DNA from: Nocardia macrotermitis
GTDB taxonomy: Bacteria; Actinomycetota; Actinomycetes; Mycobacteriales; Mycobacteriaceae
NCBI RefSeq assembly: GCF_009604405.1
Contig: NZ_WEGK01000001.1
Coordinates: 620,001 to 684,000, forward strand
Length of the DNA: 64,000 nucleotides
Direction of reading: 5' to 3'
The notes under the pieces were generated by a model. The model made no database searches. It worked only from the letters and a program-made list of their open reading frames with translations, and was not told the DNA's origin. A program made the position numbers and the translations under genes. Below, one piece after another: positions 9,069 through 17,516 of the stretch (position 1 is its first letter; each line of letters begins with the position of its first letter).

Positions 9069-9095
9069 TGTCACAACTCCCGGACGTGATCCGCC
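9069..9095 (+). promoter_or_regulatory. Candidate ECF41-type promoter for the DoxX gene
   Basis: TGTCACA (9069-9075), identical to the -35 element described for ECF41 sigma factors, is followed after 16 bp by CGCC (9092-9095), one base from the CGTC -10 element. It sits in the divergent region and points toward the DoxX gene. The consensus and spacing are from memory of the group. Confidence 0.45.
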
Positions 9096-9140
9096 ATTGG
9101 GGTGAGAGGTATTTCCAGCCTAATCAGGAGGGCCGCCGAA

Positions 9141-9557
9141 ATGGCCGTATCGACACAGTCGTCCACCACGCGCACGATCGCCTATTGGACCGCCACCGTG
9201 CTCATCGTCGCCGAACTCGGCGTGGGGGGTGTCTGGGACGTGGCACGTATCCCCTACGTTCGCGATCTGGTCGTGCATCTGGGATATCCTACGTATTTCC
9301 TTGTGCTGCTGGGGATCTGGAAGATTCTGGGCGCGATCGCGCTGCTGGTTCCGGGACGCGCGCTGCTCAAGGAGTGGGCGTACGCGGGCGCGTTCTTCGT
9401 CTACACCGGGGCCATCGCCTCCCATCTGACCACGCGATACGCCCTCGGCGAGGTGGCCGTACTGGCGGTGATGACCGCCTTGACGGTGCTGTCGTGGGCA
9501 TTGCGCCCGCCGAGCCGACGGCCGGGTCCCGCGGTCACCGCGCGCGCTGTTCGCTGA
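9141..9557 (+). CDS. DoxX-family integral membrane protein
   Basis: A 138-residue protein with four predicted transmembrane segments (TIAYWTATVLIVAELGVGGVWD, LVVHLGYPTYFLVLLGIWKILGAIALLV, WAYAGAFFVYTGAIASHL, VAVLAVMTALTVLSWAL). The DoxX hallmarks are the conserved LGYP stretch and the KILGAIALL helix. The start is ATG 9141 because a full AGGAGGG lies 8 bp upstream; a GTG at 9102 has none. DoxX proteins are linked to membrane redox and thiol stress. Its divergence from a SigJ-type sigma factor suggests it is that factor's target. Confidence 0.85.
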   Translation: MAVSTQSSTTRTIAYWTATVLIVAELGVGGVWDVARIPYVRDLVVHLGYPTYFLVLLGIWKILGAIALLVPGRALLKEWAYAGAFFVYTGAIASHLTTRYALGEVAVLAVMTALTVLSWALRPPSRRPGPAVTARAVR

Positions 9558-9609
9558 GGGCGAGCGACGACCCCTGGGCAGCGCCACCGCGTCAGGCTAT
9601 CCTTACAGC

Positions 9610-10278
9610 ATGGCGAAAGCGGAAGTTCCGGACGAGGGCGGCGCTGCCTGGCGGCGGCTCACCTCTCGTCGCGACGGACCACGAACAGGCGACGAAGCGC
9701 TCGCGGCACTGACCGATATCGGTGCGGTGCGCAGGATATTGGACCAATGGGAACTCGGTGCGGTGCGAGCCGCGCGACGCGGCGACAAGTCGTGGGCCGA
9801 GATCGCGACCTACCTGGGCGTGACCAGGCAGTCGGCCTGGGAACGCTGGCGGGATCTGGATTCCGAGCCCGCGAGCCCACCGGGCACCGAATCCGCCGTT
9901 CCCGCAACGGAATCGGGAATCGGCGAGTGGGAGCGGGATCTGCTCGACGCCGGCGCGCGCACCCGGCGCAGGCGCGCGAACGTCAAGGTGCCCTCGGTCG
10001 TCGGGCTCGACTGGGCCGCAGCTCTGCACGCGCTCGCCGGTAAGGGTCTGGTCGCCGCGAACGCCGATTCGGATGTGCCGCTACCGGATCCGACCGAATC
10101 GGGGTGGTTCGTGACCGATCAGAGCCCGGAATCCGGCGCGCGGGTGTCCGGCGGGTCGGTGGTGCGAGTATGGTTGCGGCGCAACGGCGGCGCTGGTGTG
10201 CGCGAACCGCGTGAACCGCTCCCGCCGCTGCGCTCGATTCCGGAAGTGCCCGAACCGACCGGTCGGGCCGCGAGCTGA
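9610..10278 (+). CDS. HTH-PASTA fusion protein, apparently cytoplasmic
   Basis: A 222-residue protein with no signal peptide or TM helix. Residues 60-83 form an HTH (SWAEIATYLGVTRQSAWERWRD) of a kind common in actinobacteria. A linker is followed by one PASTA domain at about 123-188 (KVPSVVGLDWAAALHALAGKGL then SPESGARVSGGSVVRVWL), with a proline-rich tail. PASTA domains normally sit outside the cell and bind muropeptides or beta-lactams, so the pairing with a DNA-binding motif is unusual. A TATCCT -10 element 6 bp before the ATG suggests a leaderless transcript. A beta-lactamase-like secreted hydrolase follows. Confidence 0.8.
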   Translation: MAKAEVPDEGGAAWRRLTSRRDGPRTGDEALAALTDIGAVRRILDQWELGAVRAARRGDKSWAEIATYLGVTRQSAWERWRDLDSEPASPPGTESAVPATESGIGEWERDLLDAGARTRRRRANVKVPSVVGLDWAAALHALAGKGLVAANADSDVPLPDPTESGWFVTDQSPESGARVSGGSVVRVWLRRNGGAGVREPREPLPPLRSIPEVPEPTGRAAS

Positions 10279-10402
10279 GTTACCGGTGCGGAGTCACCGA
10301 AATACCCCGGCGTACTCGTGATTCCGCACCGCCGCGACGGGTTGGCAGCAATCTGGCATCACCGTCTCGAGATCCACACAGGCTGGCGCCGATCAATGAA
10401 GT

Positions 10403-11395
10403 ATGGACACGATACAGCCGCGCTCGGCGCGACGTGGATGGCTGTCGGTTGTCGTCGGCGCGGTCGGTGCCGTAGCGATCACGGCGGGCATCATCACGAC
10501 GCCGATGGCCCGGGCGGCCGCACACAATTCCCCTGCCGCACAACACAGCAGCGCGCCGACCGCCGCGCCCGTGGCGAATCTGCCGACGCTGCCGGGTCTG
10601 CCGAGCATTCCGATCCCCCAGTTGCCCAGCGGTTCGGCGGGAATCGCGCCCGCCCCGCCGCAGCAGTCGCCCGCGGCGTTGGCGCAGCAGATGCAGGCCG
10701 CGATCACGGCCGCGTCACCGGGCACCCAGGTCGGCATCGACGTGGTCGACACCACCACCGGCGCGACCGTCGCCGACCTCAACACCGGCCAGCAGTTCTA
10801 CACCGCGTCCGTGGTCAAACTGCTGATCGCCCTGGACGCGCTGAATTCCCAAGGCTGGCAGCCTGATCCGGCGACCACCGCACAGCTCGAGCAGATGCTC
10901 TCGGCCAGCGACGACACCATCGCCGATACGCTCTGGGACGCCGACGGCGGCAGCGCGATCGTCAGCCGGATGGCCGGCCTGATGGGTCTGCCCGGCACCC
11001 AACCGCCGGACGATCCGAGTCAGTGGGGCGAAACGCTCACCACCGCACAGGATGTCGTCACCGTGTACCGGTATCTGACCAACACGGTCCCGCAGGCGGC
11101 CCGCGATGTCGTGATGGCCGGTCTGCAGGGCGCGGACCGGACCGCCGCCGACGGCACATACCAGTACTTCGGCATTCCCGACGGGCTCACCGGCGCGGAC
11201 TGGGCGATCAAACAGGGCTGGATGTCCCTGGACGACTCCACCACCCTGGACACCACCGGTCTGGTCGGTACCGGAGCCGGACAGCCATTGCGTTACGTGG
11301 TCGTCGTGCTGAGTCGTCAGCCCGCCGGAATCAGCTGGACGACCGGGGGCAATGCGCTCACGGCGGGCGTGCGGGTCCTGCACGGCACGGTGTAG
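10403..11395 (+). CDS. Secreted serine hydrolase, class A beta-lactamase/PBP-like
   Basis: A 330-residue exported protein. The N-terminus has a long signal sequence (WLSVVVGAVGAVAITAGIITTPMARAAA), then a Pro/Ala-rich linker to about residue 90. The catalytic domain shows S136-V-V-K139 (SxxK), an SDD(T) element (SASDDTIADTLWD) in the SxN position, and KQGWM in the KTG-like position. No Glu166-type omega-loop motif is obvious, so it may be a DD-peptidase-like or inactive relative and not a true beta-lactamase. It lies 124 bp after the HTH-PASTA gene, hinting at a shared cell-wall theme. No strong ribosome site precedes the ATG. Confidence 0.82.
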   Translation: MDTIQPRSARRGWLSVVVGAVGAVAITAGIITTPMARAAAHNSPAAQHSSAPTAAPVANLPTLPGLPSIPIPQLPSGSAGIAPAPPQQSPAALAQQMQAAITAASPGTQVGIDVVDTTTGATVADLNTGQQFYTASVVKLLIALDALNSQGWQPDPATTAQLEQMLSASDDTIADTLWDADGGSAIVSRMAGLMGLPGTQPPDDPSQWGETLTTAQDVVTVYRYLTNTVPQAARDVVMAGLQGADRTAADGTYQYFGIPDGLTGADWAIKQGWMSLDDSTTLDTTGLVGTGAGQPLRYVVVVLSRQPAGISWTTGGNALTAGVRVLHGTV

Positions 11396-11399
11396 TGAG

Positions 11400-12245
11400 C
11401 TACTGCCGCAGCATGTGAACCCATTCCCGGCTCGTCGTCAGACACCGATCACGGGCAGCGGCGAACAGGGCCACACTCCGCACCCCCGGCCAGTCGGCGG
11501 GCAGCATCGAGGGCGGCAGACCCGGATCGATGTACGGGATGATGCGCCATTCGTCCAGCAGCGGAACGAATTCCACGAACGCCCCGCGCGGATCGAGCTG
11601 TCGCGACTGCGTGGATTCCGCATGCCGCGCCAGGAATTCGCGATGCCGCACGGCGATCCCGTCCAGATCCCACCAGCGCGCCGCGGCCTCGGACATCGAA
11701 TCCGGGACCGCCACCGAGGTCGCCACGAAGGTCGTCACACAGTCCGACAATCCCAGTGCCGCAACGATATCGGTGACCTCCGCCGCGAGGTACTCCGGTG
11801 CGATCCACAGTCCCGGCGAAACCGTGCCGCAGCCGATCCAGCCGAGCCGCCGACGCAGCTGATGCCGGGCCGCGCGCAGGGTTTCGGGGATGGTGAACGA
11901 GATCAGCAGCCACGCGTCGGCATCGGTCATCTGCCGGAATCCGAAGATCCGGCGGTCACCGCGCGCGTACATCGCCTCGGCCTGGGCGGTCAGGCGGTAT
12001 CCGGCGCGGCCGTCGCGGACCGCGGCGGCCAGTACGCCCCGGCGCTTGAGGCGGGTGACCGCGATCCGGGTCGCCTCGGCGGCAATTCCCAACTCGCGCA
12101 TCAGTTCCACGAGTTCGGCGATGGCCGCCCAACCGCCCAGCTCACCCCGATACGCACCCAGGACGGTGCGGATCAGCGAAGTCGCACTGCCCGGACGCGA
12201 ATCGAAGTCGTCCAGGATCGCGTGCTCAGGCGAGGAGTTCGTCAC
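11400..12245 (-). CDS. PaaX-family transcriptional regulator of the kynurenine operon
   Basis: A 281-residue regulator with the three-part PaaX layout: an N-terminal winged helix (SLIRTVLGAYRGELGGWAAIAELVELMRELGIAAEATRIAVTRLKRRGVL), a central DUF-like domain (RRLGWIGCGTVSPGLWIAPEYL), and a C-terminal helical domain. PaaX proteins repress aromatic-acid operons and respond to CoA thioesters. The start is GTG 12245, inside the last codons of kynU (20-bp overlap), so it is the third gene of the operon. An effector such as anthraniloyl-CoA or a kynurenine-derived compound is an inference from context. Confidence 0.85.
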   Translation of the reverse strand: MTNSSPEHAILDDFDSRPGSATSLIRTVLGAYRGELGGWAAIAELVELMRELGIAAEATRIAVTRLKRRGVLAAAVRDGRAGYRLTAQAEAMYARGDRRIFGFRQMTDADAWLLISFTIPETLRAARHQLRRRLGWIGCGTVSPGLWIAPEYLAAEVTDIVAALGLSDCVTTFVATSVAVPDSMSEAAARWWDLDGIAVRHREFLARHAESTQSRQLDPRGAFVEFVPLLDEWRIIPYIDPGLPPSMLPADWPGVRSVALFAAARDRCLTTSREWVHMLRQ

Positions 12246-13449
12246 GGATTGCCAGTATGCCCGCCGCGGTCTCGCCGAACCCGGTACTCAACGGGCTCAA
12301 CCCGATTCGCAATCCTTCCGGTGGCCGGAAATCGGGGATCACGCCGCGCTGCCACAGCTTTCCGGTGATCTCGGCGAAGCGCGGATGGTCGATGATGATG
12401 TGGCCGCCGCGCCGCTCCGGATCGGTCGGCGAACCGATCTCCACCCCGAGCGGAACCAGTAGCTCGCGCGTGAGATCGAGGGAGTATTCGGTCAGCGCAA
12501 GAGATTTCGCGCGCACGGCGGCCATGCCGACCTCACCGATGAGCGCCAGGGTGTCCTGGATCGCGAGCATGCCCAGGATCGGCGGGGTGCCGCTGATCAG
12601 CTGCCGGATGCCTTGTGCCGGTTCATATCCCTGCGCCATCGCGAACGGCTGGTCGCGCCCCATCCACCCCCAGATCGGCTGCCGGAAACGGTCCTGATGT
12701 TCGGCCCGGACGTAGCCGAACGCGGGAGAACCCGGGCCGCCGTTGAGGTATTTGTAGGTGCATCCGACGGCGAGATCCACTGCCCAGGAATCGAGTTCGA
12801 GCGGCACCGAGCCGACCGAGTGGCACAGGTCCAGCAGCAGTAGCGCGCCCGCGTCGTGTGTCACCAGGGCCGCGGCCGCGGCGTCCAGGAGATAGCCCGA
12901 CCGGTAGGCGACGTGTCCGAGCACGACCAGTGCGGTCCGCTCGGAGACGACCGCCGCCAGCTGCTCGACTCCGACGCCGCCGCGCGGGTCCGGTTCGATC
13001 CAGCGCAACGTCGATCCGTGATCCTGCGCAATGGATTCCAGGATGTAGCGGTCGGTCGGGAAGTTGTCCCGGTCCACGACGATCTCGGTGCGCTCGGGCC
13101 GCAGCGCGATCGCGCCGCGCGCCAGTTTGTACAGCAGCACGGTGGTGGAATCGCCGATGGTGGTCTGGCCCGGGGCCGCGCCCAGCACGGTGTCGGCGAG
13201 CATATCCCCGATGGTGATCGGCAGGTCGAACCACTGCTCGTCCCAGCCGCGGATCAGCCGCCCGCCCCACGCGCCGGTGACGAACGCGTTGATCCGCTCG
13301 GCGCTCGCGCGCAACGGGCGGCCCAGCGAATTGCCGTCCAGGTAGGCGACCACCTCCGGATCGTCCGAGCCGACGAACCGATCCCGGTAGGCGCGCAACG
13401 GATCTCGCGCGTCCAGCTCGGCGGCGCGGGCGAGCAGTGCTGATGTCAT
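12226..13449 (-). CDS. kynU: Kynureninase
   Basis: A 407-residue PLP enzyme that cleaves kynurenine to anthranilate and alanine. Seen: YLDGNSLGRP near residue 37, the phosphate-binding STTVLLYKLARGA, D207 and H210 in LLLLDLCHSVGSVPL, and the Schiff-base lysine K233 in GCTYKYLNGGPG, all matching the family. Length is normal. The start is ATG 13449, overlapping the kynA stop by 4 bp (ATGA), which signals translational coupling. It sits between kynA and the PaaX-like regulator. Confidence 0.95.
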   Translation of the reverse strand: MTSALLARAAELDARDPLRAYRDRFVGSDDPEVVAYLDGNSLGRPLRASAERINAFVTGAWGGRLIRGWDEQWFDLPITIGDMLADTVLGAAPGQTTIGDSTTVLLYKLARGAIALRPERTEIVVDRDNFPTDRYILESIAQDHGSTLRWIEPDPRGGVGVEQLAAVVSERTALVVLGHVAYRSGYLLDAAAAALVTHDAGALLLLDLCHSVGSVPLELDSWAVDLAVGCTYKYLNGGPGSPAFGYVRAEHQDRFRQPIWGWMGRDQPFAMAQGYEPAQGIRQLISGTPPILGMLAIQDTLALIGEVGMAAVRAKSLALTEYSLDLTRELLVPLGVEIGSPTDPERRGGHIIIDHPRFAEITGKLWQRGVIPDFRPPEGLRIGLSPLSTGFGETAAGILAIRDELLA

Positions 13450-14303
13450 GAACGTCCAATCTCGGTGCGGACCGCGAACAATTCGGGAAAGAAGCTCAGC
13501 TCCAACGCTTTCCGCAGGAATTCCACACCACTCGACCCGCCGGTGCCGGGTTTGGTCCCGATGGTGCGCAGCACGGTGCGCATATGCCGGAAACGCCAGA
13601 GCTGGAAGTTCTCCTCGAGGTCGACGAACTCCTCGAACGCCTCGTACACGGCCCAGTGTTCGCGATGCTGTTCGTAGACCGAGCCGATCAGCGGGATCAG
13701 CTCCGGATTCATCGTGTAGGGCGCGCTCACCTCGCGGGTCAGCGCGGATTCGGGGACCGCGTAGCCGAGTCGGGACAGGCAGTGCCAGAACGCGTCGTAC
13801 AGGCTCGGTTCGCCGAGTAGCCCGCCCAGCAGCGCGTGGGCCGCCGGGTCGGCCTCGAAGATCTCCAGCATGCCGGCGTTCTTCGCGCCGAGGACGAATT
13901 CGACCGCGCGGTACTGATAGGACTGGAAGCCCGAGGAATTGCCCAGGAAGCCGCGGAACTGGGCGTATTCGGTGGGCGTGAGGGTGGCCAGCACCGACCA
14001 CTGTTCGGTCAGGGTCTTCTGGATGTGTTTGACCCGGGCCACGCATTTGAGGGCCGCGCCCAGATCGTCCTCGTCCAATGCCGTACGCGCGGCGAGGATT
14101 TCGTGCAGGACGAGCTTGAGCCACAGCTCGCTGGTCTGGTGCTGGATGATGAACAGCAGCTCGTCGTGATGCTCGGGACGGCTCACCGGTTTCTGCGCGG
14201 ACAGCAGGGTGTCGAGGTCCAGATATTCGCCGTAGCTCAGACGGGAACGGAAATCGCGGACCACGCCCGGTTCGATGGCCCTGCTGCCGGATTGTGCGCC
14301 CAT
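13446..14303 (-). CDS. kynA: Tryptophan 2,3-dioxygenase
   Basis: A 285-residue haem dioxygenase that opens the indole ring of tryptophan to N-formylkynurenine. The family core is intact: YGEYLDLDTLLSAQ, FIIQHQTSELWLKL (active-site H55), FLGNSSGFQSYQYR, and WRFRHMRTV with the proximal haem ligand H240. The GTGGSSGVEFL glycine loop that closes on substrate is present. It is the first gene of the kynA-kynU-paaX-like operon and is divergent from the kynurenine formamidase across an 81-bp control region rich in ATTA/TAAT. Confidence 0.96.
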   Translation of the reverse strand: MGAQSGSRAIEPGVVRDFRSRLSYGEYLDLDTLLSAQKPVSRPEHHDELLFIIQHQTSELWLKLVLHEILAARTALDEDDLGAALKCVARVKHIQKTLTEQWSVLATLTPTEYAQFRGFLGNSSGFQSYQYRAVEFVLGAKNAGMLEIFEADPAAHALLGGLLGEPSLYDAFWHCLSRLGYAVPESALTREVSAPYTMNPELIPLIGSVYEQHREHWAVYEAFEEFVDLEENFQLWRFRHMRTVLRTIGTKPGTGGSSGVEFLRKALELSFFPELFAVRTEIGRS

Positions 14304-14384
14304 GGTGACCTCGCGAATGTTCGACTACGCTCCCATATTACATAATTCTGACGACCGCCGCATCTATGTCATCGGGAGTTGCTC

Positions 14385-15473
14385 GTGCACACCGCCACAC
14401 CGCTTGTCGACATCGTCTTCGCGCCGCACACGGTGGCCGATCGCCGCACCGTCGCCGATCTGATCGATCGCGCGCTCGATGCCCGAGAGCTTCGGGGTGA
14501 AGTCGTATTCGCCACGGATGCAACGCAATTCGCTGCCGCGACGAAAGCGGCGGCGCAACGCGGTGAGTTCATCGTGATTCCCGGCGACGGAACCGCGTTC
14601 ACCGCACCAGCCAGCGGCGTGATCCGGGTCGACCTCGGCCGTGCGGCCGCCGACCGGTCCGACACCGTCCGCGCGCACATCCGCGAACGCGGCCTGGATG
14701 GCCTGCGCTTCGCGATCGACAGCTGGTATCACCATCGCCTGCATCCGGCCACGGTCGTGCGCTACGGCGAGCACCACGAACAGCGAGCCGAACTGCGTCT
14801 CCCCGACGGGCCTGGACCGTTTCCCACGGTCGCGCTGTTCCACGGCGGCTATTGGCGGTCGCGCTGGGCACTGGATCTCATGGACGCCCTCGCGATCGAC
14901 CTGACCGCCCGGGGGTATCTCACCTGGAATGTCGAATACCGCCGCCCCGATGAATACGGTTGGGCGGCAACGACTCACGATATCGCCGAGTCGATACAGG
15001 CACTCGCTCGCATCGAGGCAGCCGACCCCGCGCGGATCGTCCTGGCCGGACACTCGGCCGGAGCACAACTGGCTTTACGCGCCGCAGCCGACGCGGTCGC
15101 CGAACGCGCACCGATCCGCCCGTGCCTCGCCGTCAGCCTGGCGGGCGTCCTGAATCTGCGCACCGCCGACGACCGCGGACTCAGCGAGGGCGCAACCGCG
15201 GCAGCCCTGGGTGGCCACCACTCCGAACTTCCTGAGCTCTACCGCCACTCCTCCCCCATCGACCGACTCCCCCTGGACGTCCCGCAACTGATCGTCAGCG
15301 CCCTGCACGACGACCCGAACCTGCTGGAGATGAGTCGCGAATACCGTTATGCGGCAAAGACTTCCGGCGATCCGGTGACACAGCTCGAAGGCCCGGGCAG
15401 CCACTTCGCCGTCATCGACCCGACCGGCGAACTCTGGGCCCGCACGGCGTCCGCTATTACCGCCATAAGTTGA
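14385..15473 (+). CDS. Kynurenine formamidase-type alpha/beta hydrolase with an N-terminal dehydroquinase-like domain
   Basis: A 362-residue protein. The C-terminal part (about 140-362) is an arylformamidase: HGGYW at 153-157 is the signature oxyanion motif, S224 in GHSAG the nucleophile, D309/D310 in ALHDDPN the acid, and H340 in GSHF the base. It would hydrolyse N-formylkynurenine from kynA. Residues about 5-115 resemble a type II dehydroquinate dehydratase (TVADLIDRALDARELRGEV, then HIRERGLDGLRFAIDSW), but the catalytic His/Glu/Asn positions are not kept, so this domain is probably structural. GTG 14385 is chosen because GGGAG lies 6 bp upstream. It is divergent from kynA. Confidence 0.82.
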   Translation: MHTATPLVDIVFAPHTVADRRTVADLIDRALDARELRGEVVFATDATQFAAATKAAAQRGEFIVIPGDGTAFTAPASGVIRVDLGRAAADRSDTVRAHIRERGLDGLRFAIDSWYHHRLHPATVVRYGEHHEQRAELRLPDGPGPFPTVALFHGGYWRSRWALDLMDALAIDLTARGYLTWNVEYRRPDEYGWAATTHDIAESIQALARIEAADPARIVLAGHSAGAQLALRAAADAVAERAPIRPCLAVSLAGVLNLRTADDRGLSEGATAAALGGHHSELPELYRHSSPIDRLPLDVPQLIVSALHDDPNLLEMSREYRYAAKTSGDPVTQLEGPGSHFAVIDPTGELWARTASAITAIS

Positions 15474-15619
15474 GGGCGTCTCGACGGTGTCGCCGCACAT
15501 CGTCCGAACGAGCGATCTCACCCCCTGGGACCCAGGTCGAGCGTTTCGGCGAACAGCCATCCGATACCAACCGGCACGTCCGCCCATCGACAATTTTCCG
15601 ACGTCCGACCATTGCGGGA

Positions 15620-15647
15620 TTGTATGAGACCCCGAGTCCCATATACT
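15620..15647 (+). promoter_or_regulatory. Promoter with palindromic operator upstream of the AurF-like gene
   Basis: A TTGTAT -35 (15620-15625) and TATACT -10 (15642-15647) are spaced by 16 bp. Between and overlapping them lies the inverted repeat TATGAGAC-N5-GTCCCATA (15623-15630 and 15636-15643, 7 of 8 paired). A repressor bound here would block the promoter, and the TetR gene just downstream of the AurF-like gene is the obvious candidate. The remainder of 15474-15619 shows no gene. Confidence 0.6.
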
Positions 15648-15720
15648 CTGGAGGGACGAGCCGATGCATCACGCCCGCTGGACCCGGGGCGGATCACCGG
15701 CACTGGCTCAGGAGGCACCG

Positions 15721-16734
15721 ATGACGTTGTCCGATACCTGGCGCGCCGACCCCTTCGGCGCGCACTACCGCGACATGCTGGCGACGCTGTCCGATGGATC
15801 GGTGCGCCGGAATTTCGATCCCTATCTCGACATCGATTGGGACAGTCCGGAACTCGCCATCGACCGGGACGACCCGCGCTGGGTGCTCGATCCCGATATC
15901 GATCCGCTCGGCGCGACCGACTGGTACCGGGCGCTGCCGCTGGAACGGCAGATCGAGATCGGCCGCTGGCGGGTGGCCAATGTGGTGAAGGTCGGGCTGG
16001 CCTTCGAGACGGTGCTGATCCGCGGCCTGATGCAGTACGTGCTCAAACTGCCCAACGGGGCCCCGGAGTTCCGGTACTGCATGCACGAGATGACCGAGGA
16101 GTGCAACCACATCCAGATGTTCCAGGAGCTGGTGAACCGCATCGGCGAGGACGTTCCGGGGATGCGCCCGATATTCAAGGCGCTGTCGCCGTTCATCGGC
16201 GTGGCGGGTGGATATGCGCACGTCATCCTGGTGATCGGCATCCTGGGCGGCGAGGAGCCGATCGATCATTATCAGAAGGCGATGATCCGCGCCGGGGATC
16301 GGCTGCCGCCCGCGGTGCTGCGCACGATGCAGATCCACATCGCCGAGGAGGCCCGGCACATCTCCTTCGCGCACGAATTCCTCACCGCGCACATCGATAA
16401 GATGGGTGCGTCCGGAAAAGCGGTGTGCGCCTTGGCATTCCCGCTGGCCATGCGCTGGCTGGCCGGGGAGATCATGACCCCGCCGAAGTCCTTCGCCACC
16501 CGTTTCGACATCCCCCTCGAGGTCTTCAAGGACGCGTTCTGGCGGGCCCCGCTGTCCCGGCAGGTGCTGTCCGGTTACTTCGACGACGTGCGCAAACTCG
16601 CCGACGACCTGGGACTGCGGCCGCCGCTGGCGCGCAAGGTCTGGCAGCTGCTGCACATCGACGGCGATTCCTCGCGTTACCGCAGCGAACCGCCGCGCCG
16701 GCTCAACCCGCCGACCGCCCGTGTCGCTTCCTGA
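15721..16734 (+). CDS. AurF-type diiron oxygenase (arylamine N-oxygenase family)
   Basis: A 337-residue helical protein of the AurF/diiron oxygenase family, whose founding member oxidises p-aminobenzoate to p-nitrobenzoate. Metal-ligand motifs: E96 in AFETVLIRG, E127-x-x-H130 in HEMTEECNH, and E210-x-x-H213 in IHIAEEARHISFAHE. The C-terminus is basic and disordered. The start is ATG 15721, with AGGAGG 5 bp upstream. It is followed 6 bp later by a convergent TetR. The position beside an anthranilate-producing kynurenine cassette suggests an aromatic amine substrate, but many family members act on other compounds. Confidence 0.85.
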   Translation: MTLSDTWRADPFGAHYRDMLATLSDGSVRRNFDPYLDIDWDSPELAIDRDDPRWVLDPDIDPLGATDWYRALPLERQIEIGRWRVANVVKVGLAFETVLIRGLMQYVLKLPNGAPEFRYCMHEMTEECNHIQMFQELVNRIGEDVPGMRPIFKALSPFIGVAGGYAHVILVIGILGGEEPIDHYQKAMIRAGDRLPPAVLRTMQIHIAEEARHISFAHEFLTAHIDKMGASGKAVCALAFPLAMRWLAGEIMTPPKSFATRFDIPLEVFKDAFWRAPLSRQVLSGYFDDVRKLADDLGLRPPLARKVWQLLHIDGDSSRYRSEPPRRLNPPTARVAS

Positions 16735-16740
16735 CCGGGA

Positions 16741-17466
16741 TCAGCGTTCGACCGTGGCCAGGGCCTCGATGAGTTGCAGCAGCGGCAGATCGGGGTCCAG
16801 CACCACACCGTGCGCGCGGGACACGCCGTCCAGCACGCTCCACGCGTAACCCGCCACCTCCGCGATCAACCGGTGGCGGGACAGCGGCGGATTCGGGTCG
16901 CGGGACCAGCGGGTCACCGTCGCCTCGGTCATCGAGACGATGGCGAAGGTCATGGTGTCGACCACGGGTGGATCCGCGACGCCGACCACCCCGCCCAGAC
17001 CGGTCACCAATTGCGCGGCGCGGCGGGTGATGCTGCTCAGCAGGCCGGTGAGCGCGTCGGTCCCGTCCTCGTCGCCCTCGGCGGGTCCGGTGCGCAGGAA
17101 TTCGTGCAGCCGCGGATGGTCACAGATCCAGTCGACCACCACTCCGACCGTGCGAGTCAGGATCTGCGCGATCGACCCCTCGCCGATGTCCAGGGCCGCG
17201 TCCAGGGCGTCGGTGAAGCGCTCGCCGATCGCCGAACGCACCCGGCGATCGAGTTCCTCACGGCCCGAGAACTGCCGGTACAGTACGGATTTCGCCAATC
17301 CGGCGCGGGCGGCGATCTGCCGGGCGGAGATGTCCGCGCCGACCGGAGTCTGTTCCACCAACTCGATGGCCGCCTGCACGATCAGCGCCCGGCGCTGGTC
17401 GTTGTGCGGCTGCCAGCGCGTCTGTCGTCCGCCCGCCACCTCCGGGGACGCCGCTGCTGTGGACAC
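16741..17466 (-). CDS. TetR-family regulator next to the AurF-like gene
   Basis: A 241-residue repressor. The HTH reads ALIVQAAIELVEQTPVGADISARQIAARAGLAKSVLYRQFSGREELDRRV; the rest is a helical ligand domain. The start is GTG 17466 without a visible ribosome site; the open frame continues far upstream, but that part overlaps the kinase gene and is not coding. It probably controls the AurF-like gene through the palindrome at 15623-15643, by position and because no other regulator is adjacent. Confidence 0.85.
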   Translation of the reverse strand: MSTAAASPEVAGGRQTRWQPHNDQRRALIVQAAIELVEQTPVGADISARQIAARAGLAKSVLYRQFSGREELDRRVRSAIGERFTDALDAALDIGEGSIAQILTRTVGVVVDWICDHPRLHEFLRTGPAEGDEDGTDALTGLLSSITRRAAQLVTGLGGVVGVADPPVVDTMTFAIVSMTEATVTRWSRDPNPPLSRHRLIAEVAGYAWSVLDGVSRAHGVVLDPDLPLLQLIEALATVER

Positions 17467-17516
17467 CCCAGCAGTGTAGGCCGCACGCGCGGCGCGCCCG
17501 TACCGGTCGGGATACT

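Noticed and set aside
13450..14124. Extended kynU frame running upstream through kynA
   Set aside because: The extension is antisense-free but out of frame with kynA and shows no domain; the 4-bp ATGA overlap fixes the kynU start at 13449.
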